Below are positions 31,297 through 43,134 of a stretch of DNA of 64,000 bases, one piece after another. The stretch lies in the NCBI GenBank assembly GCA_028455995.1, contig JABELC010000007.1:1178001-1242000 (forward strand). Direction: 5' to 3'. The stretch comes from Scleromitrula shiraiana. Its lineage: Eukaryota > Ascomycota > Leotiomycetes > Helotiales > Sclerotiniaceae. The number at the start of each line of letters is the position of its first letter. Position 1 is the stretch's first letter. The notes beneath the pieces were generated by a model that saw only the letters and a program-made list of their open reading frames with translations, was not told the DNA's origin and ran no database searches. The translations under genes were made by a program, and so were the position numbers.

Positions 31297-34176
31297 ATGT
31301 CGGACAACCCCACGTCTCCACTACTGCCCAGTGCAGAGCGACGGCCAGCTTCAAAGCAATCACAGCACTCGTCCAACTCCCATGAATCCACACCACTATT
31401 GGCAAACTCGGACGATACTCCTCGATATGATGGCGACGAATTTGATGAAGAAGACGATAGAATCATATCTCCAGCCGCATCGTCCTTACGTTCCATTCAA
31501 GACCGAGGCTCGAAGCCTACCAAAGGTGGACGCAGGTGGCCTACGATTGTCGCTGTTGTCAGTTTATTTCTGATCGTCATCGCAATTCTCATCTGCGCAT
31601 TCTTTGGGCCCGCTGTGGTCGAGGAATATGCAAAAGAATCACTTGTTATCGAACCTACAAACTTGTCAATAGATAGCTTCACCGCTACGGGTGTGAGAGC
31701 TCGAGTCCAAGCAAACTTTCGAATGGATGCATCGAAGGTCAAGAATGATGTTGTACGAAATGTTGGGCGATTCGGAACCTGGATTGCGAAAGCAGTTGAG
31801 AGCAAGGAGTCAAATCTTGAGGTTTATCTTCCGGAATATGGGAACCTTCTTATCGGAACGGCAGCTGTACCGAAAGTAGTGGTCAACATTCGCAATGGAA
31901 TCACCACACCCATTGATTTTATTACCGATTTAGAGCCAGGAAGTGTTGATGGACTTAGACAAGTTGCCAATGACTGGCTTGAAGGACGTTTGGGTCAATT
32001 ACGAGTATTGGGCAAGGCTGATGTAGCATTTAAATCGGGCTTTTTGTCATTAGGGTCACAAAGCATATCTCAATCTATGGTTTTCGAAGGTCAATCTCTC
32101 TACCGTTCTTTTGCGTCACTTTATTTCGGAGAAAAGAGCTTGAGTTGAATGGAGCCTGGTGATGTTATTCTAAGCAATAGAGCACAGTCTCTCCCTAGAT
32201 TGATCTGACAAGTGTGTGCAAACTATTGCCAGTTAGAATACGTGACCGAGCACCACTCAATCATACGAAGCGAATATCAATCGTGGAATAATTTTGCTAA
32301 CATTTCTCATAGGCAATGACATTCCTGCCATGCCTGAATACAACATAACACGTATGAATTTCCGGGAAGTTCCTCTGTCTACCGATGGACGCCGTGGAAT
32401 GGCTGCCGATGTCTCACTTTCTGTGGCAAATAAATACCCTATCAGATTGAGCATTCCTCCGCTAGGATTTGATATCCTTGTTCCGAATTGTGCGGCCGAT
32501 GAGCCGTACATTCAACTCGCTGATGCCATAACTAAAACTATCAATATCGAACATTATTCAGATGTTTCACTCGATGTTGGGGGTATCGTGCGAGATTTAC
32601 CCAAGAGTTTACGTGAGGTTTGCCCCAACTCAAACTCATCGCCTTTAGATTTGTTACTGGGTGATTACATCCACGGCAACGACACGACCGTATTTGTTAG
32701 AGGATCCAATGCACCATCTTCAGAGACTCCAGAATGGATTACACAAATAATATCAAGTGTCACAGTACCAGTACCTTTCCCCGGTCATACTTTTGATCAA
32801 CTAATCAAGAATTTTTCCCTCACCGAAACTCATTTCAGTCTCCCGGATCCATTTGCAGAGCCTGGAAGTGACGAGGAAAATCCTAGGATATCTGGAAATA
32901 TACTGGTCTTGGCTGCTTTACCTAAGGAAATGAACTTTGGTCTCAATGTAACAAAGGTTCGTGCTAAAGCCGATGTATTTTATAAGGGTGATAAGCTTGG
33001 GGTCCTTGACCTTCGAAAGTGGCAAGCGGCGAAATCTGAACGGATTGAGCCAGAGAATGGAGATGATGCTGCTTTGAAAATTGAATCACGCATCAACAAC
33101 GTCCCGTTAAAGATTACAGATGATGAGGTTTTCACAGACGTTATGACAGCCCTATTCCTTGGGGATAAGGGTGTTACACTTAAAATTGATGCCCTCGTTA
33201 GAGTTCAAATATCAACTGTTCTAGGTGATTTCATTGTCAAAGATTTACCTGCGGAGGGAATTGTTCCGGTGAAGCGTTAGGATGCCGTTTCATTGTTCAG
33301 GGCGACTGCACTGAAGCTGACGAGATTGCAGCGATCTCTACGGGCGATGATTTCAAAAAACTCGATCTCAAAGTCGGCGACCTTCAAATTGTCAACACCG
33401 GCAGAACATCGATTAACCTCCAGGCTCGCATTAATTTTACCAATCCAACCGAGTATACCGCTAACGTTCCTTATGTCAACATACACATCTTATGTAACGG
33501 ATCTATAGTTGGCGATGCCACTGTACGAAATATAGACGTCGCTCAAGGCAACAACACCCACGCTCTCGTCGAAGCAACTTGGGATCCTGTGAAGTTTGGC
33601 GGAAAGGAGGGCCGTTTGATCGGCCGGGAACTGCTTTCGCAATATATTTCAGGTTTTAATACAACACTCACATTTGAGACACACCAAGGTTCTATACCAC
33701 ATCAACCAGAACTTGGCAAAGCACTGAGCAAATTTTATGTTGAACTACCTACACCTCGTCTATCGGCTCCTGAACCTGGAAATGGCGATGGCAACGATAA
33801 TGATGGAAAACCACAATTTATCAAGGGTGCTACCTTCCATCTGTGGACTTCAACTGCACAATTCACATTACTTTCACCCTTACAAAAAAGCATAATTTAT
33901 ATTGAGACAATTGACGCTACGGCCTACTACAATCACACAGAACCAGTCGGCAAGATTGAGTACAGCTATCCCTTTGCAGTTCCACCCGGCGTGAGCGAAT
34001 CTCCTAAATTGCCAGTAGATTGGTCACTTGACTCTGTTGGCTATGATGCAGTGGAAGGGGCTTTGGGTGGAACTCTAAAGTTGGATGCAAAGGGAACTGT
34101 TGGCGTTAGGTTGGGACAATGGTCCGAGACCATTTGGTATATCGGCTCGGGAATTGGTGCTCATGTCAGATTATAG
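31297..34176 (+). CDS. Vacuolar-membrane Tag1-like protein (YLR173W/DUF3712 type)
   Basis: The start is at MSDNPTSPLLPS. The acidic, Ser-rich N-terminal tail (about 95 residues) precedes a single membrane helix (IVAVVSLFLIVIAILICAFF). A large extracytosolic part follows, built from repeated beta-rich domains with PVPFPGHTFDQLIKNFSLT and NFTNPTEYTANVPYVNIHI blocks. The type II topology and domain repeats match fungal relatives of yeast Tag1, which has a role in ending autophagy. Exon 1 ends at 32089 with a weak GTCAAT donor, and exon 2 starts at 32313 after a good GCTAAC..ATAG. A second junction is unclear. The frame stops at 33280 and continues in another frame. It could be joined by a 32-nt intron (33269-33300; 874 aa) or a 107-nt intron (33225-33331; 849 aa), or the gene may be frameshifted. 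Confidence 0.8.
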
Positions 34177-34434
34177 TGTTTGGTTTGTTTCAACAGGTAT
34201 ATACAAAATACATAGACACAGCGAGGCGTGGAATTGGGATCATTTGGGTACTAGTAAGGCGTTTGGTAACTTGTAACTTGAGTCCTTTTGAGATTGATGT
34301 ACAGATTATAGACTGCATGCAGAAATCAATTCTTCCTCCATGGCTTTTATGTAATAGATCGCCCAAATTCAATATGGTCCATAATATACGCCAACTCCAT
34401 ATCCGATTTACCTCGTAACTGAAACTACATACAG

Positions 34435-35464
34435 TTATCCAGGTGGTAGAGTGCTTGCGTCTACAATATCGTCGGCTTCCTTCAGTAAAGTGTCTTGTTC
34501 GTTGGGGCCATATAGTGGGGATCGTGGAAGAGCCATAAGACCTGTTCGTGCAGATTCGAGAATTCCGAATGGAGCAATAAGCTTCATGAATGAATCAATT
34601 CTAGTTGGTTTGGCAGATCTGGTGATTGTATTAGCCAAATGGTTATTCAAGCAAATGAACAAAAATAACTTACACTTCAACAATACAGCTGTTAGTGCTG
34701 ATATCCAAAACTTTTCCGCCAAATTGATGGGTGAAGTAAGTGATCGACTTCAAATGCTCATGCTTATGTCTCAATGCTTGACTGGAAGCCAATTTGCTTG
34801 GATGGAAGTCATCGCTCTCTTTCAATTCCGCCAATCGTTTCGTGGCCCATTCTTCTTGGCCATCAATTCCTTCTGGATCAGCGGCAGTAATTTCCCTATG
34901 ATGCGCTAGCAACTCTTCAAAATATTCTGGACCGAGAATATTAATCTTTGCAAGAAGTAATTCTCTTTGCACAAGTGGTGAGTTTGTATAATCCAGTACA
35001 GCCCAGACTGGAACCAAATCTTCTAATTGTCGACGAGCTTGCTCAACAACTCCATCTTGGCCGGAGAGAACAATCGTCATGCGAGAGAGATCTTCGACTT
35101 CGGTGGAGCAGACGACGAGCGAATCGATGTTGAAACCGCGAGCAGCTAGAATACCGGATACGCGGGAGAGGACACCAGGTTCGTTTTGTACGAGACAATT
35201 GAGAACATGGCGTGTTGGGGGGGTGTTGGAAGGGGTGGGGGTTTCGTAGAGGATATTAGAGACGGCAGCTTGGGCTGACCAGGAAGGTGGTGCGTCGGAA
35301 GTGGGAAGGGGAGATATTCGTCGATGAAGAGCTTTGTATGTAAGAGCTGAAGTGGAGGAAGATTCGTGACGTTGAATTTGTCGGGGAAGAACTGTAGCGC
35401 TACTTTTTGGAATTGTTGCGCGGATTGCAGGGGCACAGAATCTTGCTGCTGCTCGTGAAGCCAT
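34435..35464 (-). CDS. ILV6: Acetolactate synthase regulatory subunit
   Basis: Two exons (35464-34674 and 34618-34435, a 55-nt intron) give 324 aa. A basic, Ser/Ala-rich N-terminus suggests a mitochondrial presequence. The ACT domain begins at about residue 85 with RHVLNCLVQNEPGVLSRVSG and continues through AARGFNIDSLVV and LSRMTIVLSGQD. The second regulatory domain has QRELLLAKINILGPEY, LDISTNSCIVEVSAKP (across the splice) and RIDSFMKLIAPFGILESART. The protein activates the catalytic subunit Ilv2 and gives valine feedback control in branched-chain amino-acid synthesis. A start 27 bp upstream is also in frame. A Gcn4/CPC1-type site lies in the promoter. Confidence 0.95.
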
Positions 35465-35573
35465 ATTGAAGGATAATTGAAAAGTATCCAATGGTTTTGA
35501 GAATTGAAGGTATTAAATATAAATATCCTTCACTGACTACAATCCTATCTCAACAAAATTGAGAGGAGGGTTT

Positions 35574-35580
35574 TGAGTCA
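35574..35580. promoter_or_regulatory. Gcn4/CPC1-type site upstream of ILV6
   Basis: A perfect palindromic TGAGTCA lies 110 bp before the ILV6 start codon. Branched-chain amino-acid genes are classic targets of the general amino-acid control factor Gcn4 (CPC1/CpcA in filamentous fungi). The site is seen; binding is inferred. Confidence 0.6.
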
Positions 35581-35990
35581 GAAGAAGTGAGGTGCAAGTA
35601 AGTTCTTAGCTTTAGCACCGATACCGCACACAAAACAATGGATGAATTTGGAGATGGTATGGGGTTATTATGTAAGCAGGGTAATTTTTTAGTCTTGGCA
35701 GATGGAAAGGCTGTCCGAGGCTGTCCAAAACTACAAAACACAACACATGCTGTCAACCCCAGATATTTTTGGTGTCAATTATTCCGGTACCCTTGTCACT
35801 TTCCGAAATGTTACAACCCTTGTCACCGAACAACGCAAAAACTCAAGCCTCATAAATTTCTATGTAACCTTACTCATACAGCAATAATAGAACTAAAAGT
35901 GTTCTCGTATTTATCCAAAATAATCAACATTACAGGAATAACTTCATAGCTATAAGGCATACTTACGAATTACCATACACGCTAACCAAT

Positions 35991-38167
35991 ATGGATGATA
36001 CTGAACGTCGCACAGCGAAACGTTCGCGATTCGATCAAAAGGAACCCGAGCCCAAACGAACGTCCAGATTCGATAGACGTTCACGTTCACCACCACCTGC
36101 GCGAAAGTCGGAGTCTAGGCGAAGTAGATCTCCACTCCCACGAGCTTCCGATAGTCCTGCACCAGATTCTTCCAAGAGAGGTGTTGATGCTGCTGCAGCT
36201 GCAGGTAGGAATTACGAAACTCTACGATCGATATATAAGAGCTAACGGAAATGGTTTATAGCTGCTGCCGCTGCGAAGATAAATGCGCAGATTCAAGCCA
36301 AGAAAGGAATTCAACATGTCGATGTCCCTCCAGTGCGCGCAAGTGATAGTCCGGGTGGAAAGACGGGTTCTCCAGCGGCTGGAGCAGGAAATAGTGCAAG
36401 CACTGTCAATGGTGAGATGTATATCGCAGATGGCGATTTCATCAAAGATATCGAAGTAAACGATTTACGAAACCGTTATACACTGACCAAAGGTTCTACT
36501 CAAAAGATGGTAAATACTCCTTGTGTTATACTCCACTGATATATCAGGCTTTCTTCATAGGTCTAGCCATGAATCTATCTCCTTATATTCCTCCCCCCTT
36601 TTTAAAGTAATTATACTTCTTTGTGTGGGGACTTTCAAGCTTACCTGAAGCGCGAAATAGCATCATACACAAACACCACCCTTTTGGCATCTGCTAACTC
36701 CCGCTGCGTGACATTTAGATTAAGGAAGAAACCGGCGCTGGTACGCTATACCTACAACTTACTATTTGTGTTTAGAGATTTTAATATTGACTTTTCAAGA
36801 TGTCACAACGCGTGGAAACTACTATCCGGATAAAAGCATGGCCACGGCTGCTGTAAGTCTATTTTCTTTTGTACAATTCAATCTTTGCTAACCCTCCATC
36901 TATAGAATCCGCCCCTTTACCTCCACGTTACGAGCACATCCAAATCGGGTCTTGAAAAGGCAGTCCAAAAGATCGAGGAATTAATGAAGCAGGAACTTCC
37001 TAATCTTGTCGACGAGCGTCGATTCCGCAGACGGGAACCTGAACAAGTTGAGCGAGACGAATTTGGCAGGGTAAGTCTTGTCATGCTTTGGAAATCGCAC
37101 AGTATACTTATTGCGAAATTCTAGCGTAAATGGCCAGAGGAAAAGATTCCTATTGATTTTGAACCCATTCCTGGTTTTAACCTTCGTGCTCAGGTAGTCG
37201 GCCATGGAGGTGCTTACGTAAAACATATCCAACAGGAGACTAGATGCCGTGTTCAGATCAAGGGACGTGGCTCCGGCTTCATGGAGCATGGTACTGGCCG
37301 TGAGAGTGATGAAGATATGTATCTTCATGTTGCGTAAGTTTCATATTGCATTTATTTTGGCTTCGAATTCTTGGGCTAACATGAATATAGTGGTCCTGAT
37401 CCAAAAGAGGTTCAAAAAGCCAAAGAGTTATGTGAGGATCTTCTGAAAAATGTTCGTGAGCAATATGAAGAATTTAAGACTCGTCCACCCCAACAACGTA
37501 ATTTCGGTAATTCTACCGGCTATGGTGGTGAACGAGGTTATGGGGATCGTCCCGACAGATCAAATTCGTATGGTGGCGGCGGTGGTGGTGGTTATAACAA
37601 TGGGTACAATAATTCTCCAACTCCTAGTACTCCAGGAGGGCCAGCAATGAGCCCAACTAATCAGTATTATGGTGCGGCGGCGTCTGCGGATCCTTATGCT
37701 GCTGTAAGTCCACCCTTCTCTTTCTTGATTTACCCTTCCCGGTTCTGATTCTCTATCTGCCTGTTCTATCCTCTTCATCCTCGTTTCAACCCATCTAATA
37801 AGTTGCAATCACTAATTCCTCGACCGAAAAAGTATGGTGGGTATCAGAATTACGTGGCATACTATCAGCAGTACATGGCTGCGATGGCTGCACAACAACA
37901 AGCTGCTCCCCCGCCTCCTCCAAATGAAGCTCCACCTCCTCCACCCGGTGGTTCGGTATGTATACAATTTTCTTGTCTACTCCTCTTCTAACCTAACCTT
38001 GTTCGATATAGAGAACGGGTTCATAGAACCTGTCCTGGAAAGCTTGCCAGGACAGTCAACCCATCTTTAAAGAGAAACTAACCTCCAAATTTTAGGCACC
38101 TCCCCCACCACCTGGCGGTGCACCGGGAAGCAACGGTTACAACGCTGTGCCACCTCCTGGCATGTGA
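35991..38167 (+). CDS. KH-domain RNA-binding protein, KHDC4/Blom7-like
   Basis: Nine exons join in frame to 472 aa: 35991-36204, 36262-36509, 36719-36740 (only 22 nt), 36800-36852, 36906-37070, 37125-37333, 37391-37703, 37833-37955 and 38096-38167. The N-terminus is Arg/Ser-rich (RRSRSPPPARKS). A first KH-like module spans the tiny exon (KEETGADVTTRGNYYPDKS). The second KH unit, FEPIPGFNLRAQVVGHGGAY then VKHIQQETRC and QIKGRGSGFMEHGTGRE, matches human KHDC4/Blom7, a splicing-associated protein. The C-terminus is Gly/Asn-rich, then Tyr/Gln, then poly-Pro with GGAPGSNGY. A nuclear role in splicing is inferred. Intron 8 has two usable 3' splice sites flanking a hairpin. Confidence 0.85.
38030..38055 (+). 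promoter_or_regulatory. Perfect 9-bp hairpin between two candidate 3' splice sites
   Basis: CTGTCCTGG, an 8-nt loop, then its exact complement CCAGGACAG. It lies within intron 8 of the KH gene, between acceptors at 38011 (GATATAG) and 38095 (TTTAG), each preceded by its own CTAAC branch-like motif. Confidence 0.6.
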
Positions 38168-38351
38168 TATATTTTCCAGTTATCTCTCATAACCATTCAT
38201 CGTTTGCTACTTAACTACTCAAGAACTCTCAAAATGCAAGATTTCATAGATACAATATCTTTCTCTTCTACATAAATTGAAGCACAATCACTGTTACATA
38301 AATAGGTAGCATCATTCATTCATTCACTCATAGGGTCAATAAGTCAACCAA

Positions 38352-39443
38352 TCAATCAATAAGGTCAATTCTACTCAAAACTTCGTTCTCATCTTCCATT
38401 TCCAGTTCTCTCAATACTTCTGCATCTGCATCCTTGAATGTCAATCGTGACCCATACGAAATACATAACTCTTCTCCCTCTTTGATGTCCCGCAATGTCG
38501 TATACGTAATCAGGAGATTTTCAAAATCTCGCTCCCATCCTACATTTTGATGTAGTGTCGAATGGTTAAACATACTTCCTAGTCCAAGGATTATGGCTTG
38601 AGTGGTTCTGGGTAGTTTTACATTCGGATCATGCTTTCCTTTAGATGGCGTATATGGCCAATTACTAATCTATGTTAGCCATCGACTACCATTCAACTTT
38701 CAAATTGAGTTCAGATAGTGGTGTGCTCAAAATGTCTAAGAAAAACCACAACATTGAAATAGTTCATTGTGCATATGTGAATTTGAACCTCAAATGATAC
38801 AGCTATCTACTTCTAGCTTGGACAACGAGATTATCTAACCTCGACCTAAGCAATAGAAACTTCTAAATGTCCAGATAGAATTCAGATATCACGAGACGGG
38901 GTATAAATCCAATTCTAGCAACAAGAAATAGATACAAAATTCAATTTGAGCAAGCAAGAAACTCAAACATACCATCTCAACTCACACATCAAACTTTTTC
39001 AAAGTAGAGCAACTAAAGGAATGACCCAAATACCCAACCAACTAATACCAAGTATATACAAAAAAGACACCAAAAAGACTCACTAAGTATAATTGTATAA
39101 CTCGGTCCTCCTCACATGATCTTCATTCTCCTTAGGATCCAAAACTAAAACAGGTGATACCTCTAATACCGTATGGGCCGCTATATCTCGACTGGCAAAT
39201 ATACCTCTTCCTATTTATATTTGAACAAATTGTATTTCTTAGCTATTTTTGTTTGCTTTATTTCGTTCGGTAGTTTAACATGGTGTCATGTTGTGTGGGA
39301 TGGATGGATATTGTTTAGCTACTACCTTTGGGGGTATCGAGAATTAATAGGAGGCCTGTTGCTCGTGTGAGAGGGATTCCCGCTGGTGGGGAGGTTGTGG
39401 ATAAAGATGAGGACGAGGATGGTGATGGATCGTTGTCACACAT
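38352..39443 (-). CDS. Small SET-domain protein, possible lysine methyltransferase
   Basis: Three exons (39443-39326, 39210-39084 and 38664-38352) give 185 aa. After a Ser-rich start the SET fold opens with GRGIFASRDIAAHTVLEVSP. It continues with LGLGSMFNHSTLHQNVGW, the NHS cofactor and substrate core. It closes with RDIKEGEELCISYG, which carries the Tyr-Gly end motif. A cysteine-rich post-SET region is absent, as in small stand-alone SET proteins. The substrate is unknown. Intron 2 would be 419 nt, far above the local norm, but the join restores LYNYTYNWPYTPSKGKHDPN with good GTGAGT and TTAG ends. It is convergent with the KH gene. Confidence 0.75.
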
Positions 39444-39774
39444 TGAGAGTAGTATTTGTATATATATGGAGTAACGTTGATATATGTAATGGCAGTGAAG
39501 TGTGTAACTAGAGAATTTTATGTTTTTTTGTGTGTAATCGAATAACACCGGTCCGGCTGCATATATTATCAGCCGAACCCCTAACCTTATGATGTCGATG
39601 GTATGACGATAAGAAAGCGGTAATGCATGGCAGAACTTTGACTGATGTGACATCGACTTCAGCCTTGTAATTTTCGATCTCCTTAACTTGAAACTAAAGC
39701 CTTGCGACAATTCATTTCATCTATTGAGACTTGGAGGAACTTGAAGAAGAATCATTGGGGGTCTTACTGGAATA
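39444..39774. other. Divergent promoter region, SET gene and TRAPPC13
   Basis: 331 bp between two divergent start codons. The minus-strand frame of the SET gene stays open upstream, but the family match starts at the ATG used. No repeat seen. Confidence 0.4.
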
Positions 39775-41013
39775 ATGTCACATCAACGGAACATTTCAGC
39801 GATCGATGGATTAAAAGAACCGCATTCAGTGAGTTTAAAAGTATTAAGGTATGTTTCCCTTGCCAGTTCCATTCATCCATTGCGTTCTCAAATCACCTTC
39901 ATACTAATATATACCACGATCAGACTCTCACGACCCTCCTTATCAATGCAAACTCCCCTACCAATATCCACACCCACCCCTTCACAAGAACCATCACCAC
40001 CACTTCCCCTGCCAGCAACATCAGCATCTCTATCGCATCCCACGGCTAACCCCTCCAATTTTATCCTCTCCTCCCTCCTCACCCTACCCCCCGCTTTCGG
40101 ATCAGCCTACGTAGGAGAAACATTCTCCTGTACTCTCCGCGCCAACAATGAACTGCCACCCCCCAACGAAACACCATCTTTCCCCCTCCCTACCACCAAT
40201 TTCCCCTCCCCGTCCGCACCTCTCACGAAAACTATAACCTCCATATCCCTCACCGCTGAAATGAAGATTCCCTCCACCCCAACGCCCATTCCACTCCCCC
40301 TCGTCGGGCCCCCCTCCGATCCCTCATTACATAACCACACCCTCCAAGAAACCCTCCACTTCGACCTCAAAGAAGAAGGTCCCCATATCCTCGCCGTAAC
40401 CGTAACATACACCGAACTCACCACCCCATCATCACCGTCTTCCTCTCCCTCCGACCCACCCAAGCCCCGCACTCGAACCTTTCGAAAACTATACCAATTC
40501 GTCTGCAAAGGATGTCTCGTGGTACGCACAAAAACAGCACCTATACCCATCCCCAAATCTATATCCAACCCCTCCTCGAAGACGAAAACTCGCTACGCGC
40601 TCGAAGCACAACTTGAAAATATAACAGAAGATAATACGATTACGTTAACACTTGTCCATTTAAATACGACTCCGGGGTTCAAATCTACGAGTCTAAATTG
40701 GGAGGTTGTTATACCGGATCAGGGGAATGAAAAGGCACAGGAAGGGGAGGGATTGGAACGACCGGTTTTAGGGCCGGGTGATGTGAGACAGGTTTGTTTT
40801 TTGGTTGAGGATGAGGATGAGGATCAGGGAGGAGGGGACGGGAATAAGGAGGGAGAGAAGGGAGAAGCTCAGGATCTGGTTAGAGAAAGAGAAAGGGAGA
40901 AAGAAATAATAGATGGAAGATTGATATTTGGTATTTTGAGTATTGGATGGAGGGGCGCAATGGGAAATAAAGGGTTTTTGAGTACAGGGAATTTGGGTAT
41001 TAGAGTGAGGTAG
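39775..41013 (+). CDS. TRAPP complex subunit 13 (TRAPPC13, DUF974)
   Basis: Two exons (39775-39848 and 39924-41013) give 387 aa. The join restores PHSVSLKVLRLSRPSL, the typical N-terminus of this family. FGSAYVGETFSCTLRANNE, TFRKLYQFVCKGCLVVRTK and ALEAQLENITEDNTITL follow. These are the immunoglobulin-like beta modules of TRAPPC13. The end, GRLIFGILSIGWRGAMGNKG, is also typical. Low-complexity Pro/Ser/Thr and acidic inserts (DEDEDQGGGDGNK) lie between the conserved blocks. In animals this subunit belongs to the TRAPPIII tethering complex in membrane traffic and autophagy. Codon use in the middle is strikingly C-rich, because of the Pro/Thr inserts. Confidence 0.9.
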   Translation: MSHQRNISAIDGLKEPHSVSLKVLRYVSLASSIHPLRSQITFILIYTTIRLSRPSLSMQTPLPISTPTPSQEPSPPLPLPATSASLSHPTANPSNFILSSLLTLPPAFGSAYVGETFSCTLRANNELPPPNETPSFPLPTTNFPSPSAPLTKTITSISLTAEMKIPSTPTPIPLPLVGPPSDPSLHNHTLQETLHFDLKEEGPHILAVTVTYTELTTPSSPSSSPSDPPKPRTRTFRKLYQFVCKGCLVVRTKTAPIPIPKSISNPSSKTKTRYALEAQLENITEDNTITLTLVHLNTTPGFKSTSLNWEVVIPDQGNEKAQEGEGLERPVLGPGDVRQVCFLVEDEDEDQGGGDGNKEGEKGEAQDLVREREREKEIIDGRLIFGILSIGWRGAMGNKGFLSTGNLGIRVR

Positions 41014-41297
41014 GGTCTTTAAACTACAGAGGAGATAATCCGTCTTATATGAAATGAGTATGAAGGTTACCTATGCATCCATATATATGCGGATGAACCG
41101 ATGATTGGAAATTCATTCGAGCTTGAAAGAATAACATTTGTGCGTAGGTTATTCTACCAATGAAGAGATCCATCCATATCAGCGCGCAAGAGGTAACCTG
41201 CTTCATAGGATTCATACATTAACTCTATTAGAACCTCTCAACAATCCTACCTCGTCTAGTATCGACTTCATGGTATTGATATGCTAGAGTAGTAATT

Positions 41298-41810
41298 CTA
41301 AAACTTTCTCGGAAATGTATTATATATCATTCGGACTGAGGAACTAGAGTTGATAACTCCTTTCGTCGGCGAGTTTTCCAAGGTCGTTGACTCCAAGTTG
41401 AAGATGCTATAGATGTCACCATCACCATCACCATCAATCGCAATACACAGCTCTACCTCTTCGTTAGAATGAACATGCCTCCCCTTTCCTTCCCAACAAT
41501 CCTGGCCATCGACGAACGCAGGCGACGAAGCGCTCTCCGTACCTTGACTTTTGATCAAAGACTAAAGACATAGTATTGCAAAGCCTTTACTGCGTTACTC
41601 ACAGTGTAATGTCACAGAGATATCAGCTCAACCATACATTCCCCGTGCTTCCTTGTCCAAGACCGATTCAATCTTATGCCGTCGTTCAGGATTTGCATCC
41701 ATAACAGCTTTCCCTCCCTCGTCTGAGCGCATCCGCTCTCCCATTAACACGATTTTGATATTGTCCTCATTTTTACCAGCATGTATATGAATATCCAATA
41801 CATCCATCAT
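41298..41810 (-). CDS. Doubtful small acidic protein
   Basis: Not recognised. One frame from the ATG at 41810 encodes 60 residues ending in KIESVLDKEARGMYG. A second frame, open to the stop at 41298, encodes an acidic stretch with IDGDGDGDIYSIFNLE. A GTATGG donor near the end of the first part and an AAAAG acceptor could join them in frame to about 140 aa. Splice signals are weak and codon use is unremarkable. This could be chance. Confidence 0.3.
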
Positions 41811-43134
41811 CCAAAAAAGACAAAGAGATCGACATTATCCCCATCCCAACTCGAAACAATAATCTGACCCAGATTTATCAACCCATCCCTTCTCTCACAT
41901 CCTCCAGAGCCAAAAGAGCATTCATCCACTCCTCTCATCCATCCACACTTATCCATCCAACGCACCAATAGTAACAACAATAATCAACAGACACATATCC
42001 ACCCATCCGTCCATCCACAACAGCAACCAACCAAAACATCAACACACTCCACTCTTATTGACTCCCATTCACTCTCACTCCCCCCCAACCATCTTCCGCC
42101 ATCATTCAGATAATCCACAAATATTGAGACAGCTCCTCTCAGAATGCTTTGCTTTGCTTTGCATCACTACTTACTTTTATTCACGTATTGGCTCAGCTCC
42201 CGGAGATCACGTATAAAATAGAACCATACAACTACTCCAGATGAATACGCCTGCCTATCTGAGATTTTACGGGCTTCAGCTCGTCAATAACGATTGAACA
42301 TAGCGTTTGTCTTTCCATACACCCAGGCATACACACCATGAAGCCAGAGGATGGTAGACGGACTGTTAGGACTTCAATCTATGAAGTATGAGTGCTGTAA
42401 AAGCCAACTTCCAGAACAGGAGCGTCAATCGTTAGTGATAGTTTTATGGTGTATAGGATAGGGAATGGTTGGAGTCGATCGAATTCAGTAAATACAAGAG
42501 GAAATATCAACAGTAGTTCGGTAAAATCAAATCTATCAGCTCAGCGTCACTCTATCAACTCTAACATTTGAAGACCCAGGCAAAGTCAAGCATTTATGCA
42601 TCACGTTGCCACCTCCACGAGGAAGAACATTGTACGAATCAACTCACACATCTACGAAAGTCACTTGTATCAACAAGCACAGTAATAAATTTATGCAAAT
42701 CTTTTGAATTATGCTACAGAAAAGTGCCTTAACTTTGTACCGCAGCAATAGAAGCGATGTTAAACGAAGGAATTACATTGAAAGGAGCAATGCTCTCGAT
42801 ATCCGTCCACCCTGACATAAAAGTAATGTTCGATACCACTAATTTCAAAATGCTACACTCTTGATGATGTACAGATCGCCCAGCTCGAAAAATATTGAAG
42901 TAAAAACGAGTATGTGATGCAATATAGGTAATATTGTGACCAGGTATGTATGTCTTTTTGTCGAGTACGCATGTTTGTTGAAAAGGTATGTATTTGTCAT
43001 AAAAGTATTGTCGAAAAATGTTTTGTAGTAGGGTATTCGTACGTGCGATAAATGAAGATGCGAAAAACAGAAATAAGGTAAATAATAACATACGACTGCA
43101 AGGTAGTACAGAATCATGTTGTACAGATCTCTCA
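41811..43134. other. Intergenic, TCC/CCA-rich on the left
   Basis: From 41890 to about 42120 the plus strand is dominated by CCATCC/CAACC-type simple sequence, followed by a GCTTT repeat near 42143. The remainder is spacer plus the 3' UTR of the RRM gene. No gene seen. Confidence 0.45.
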
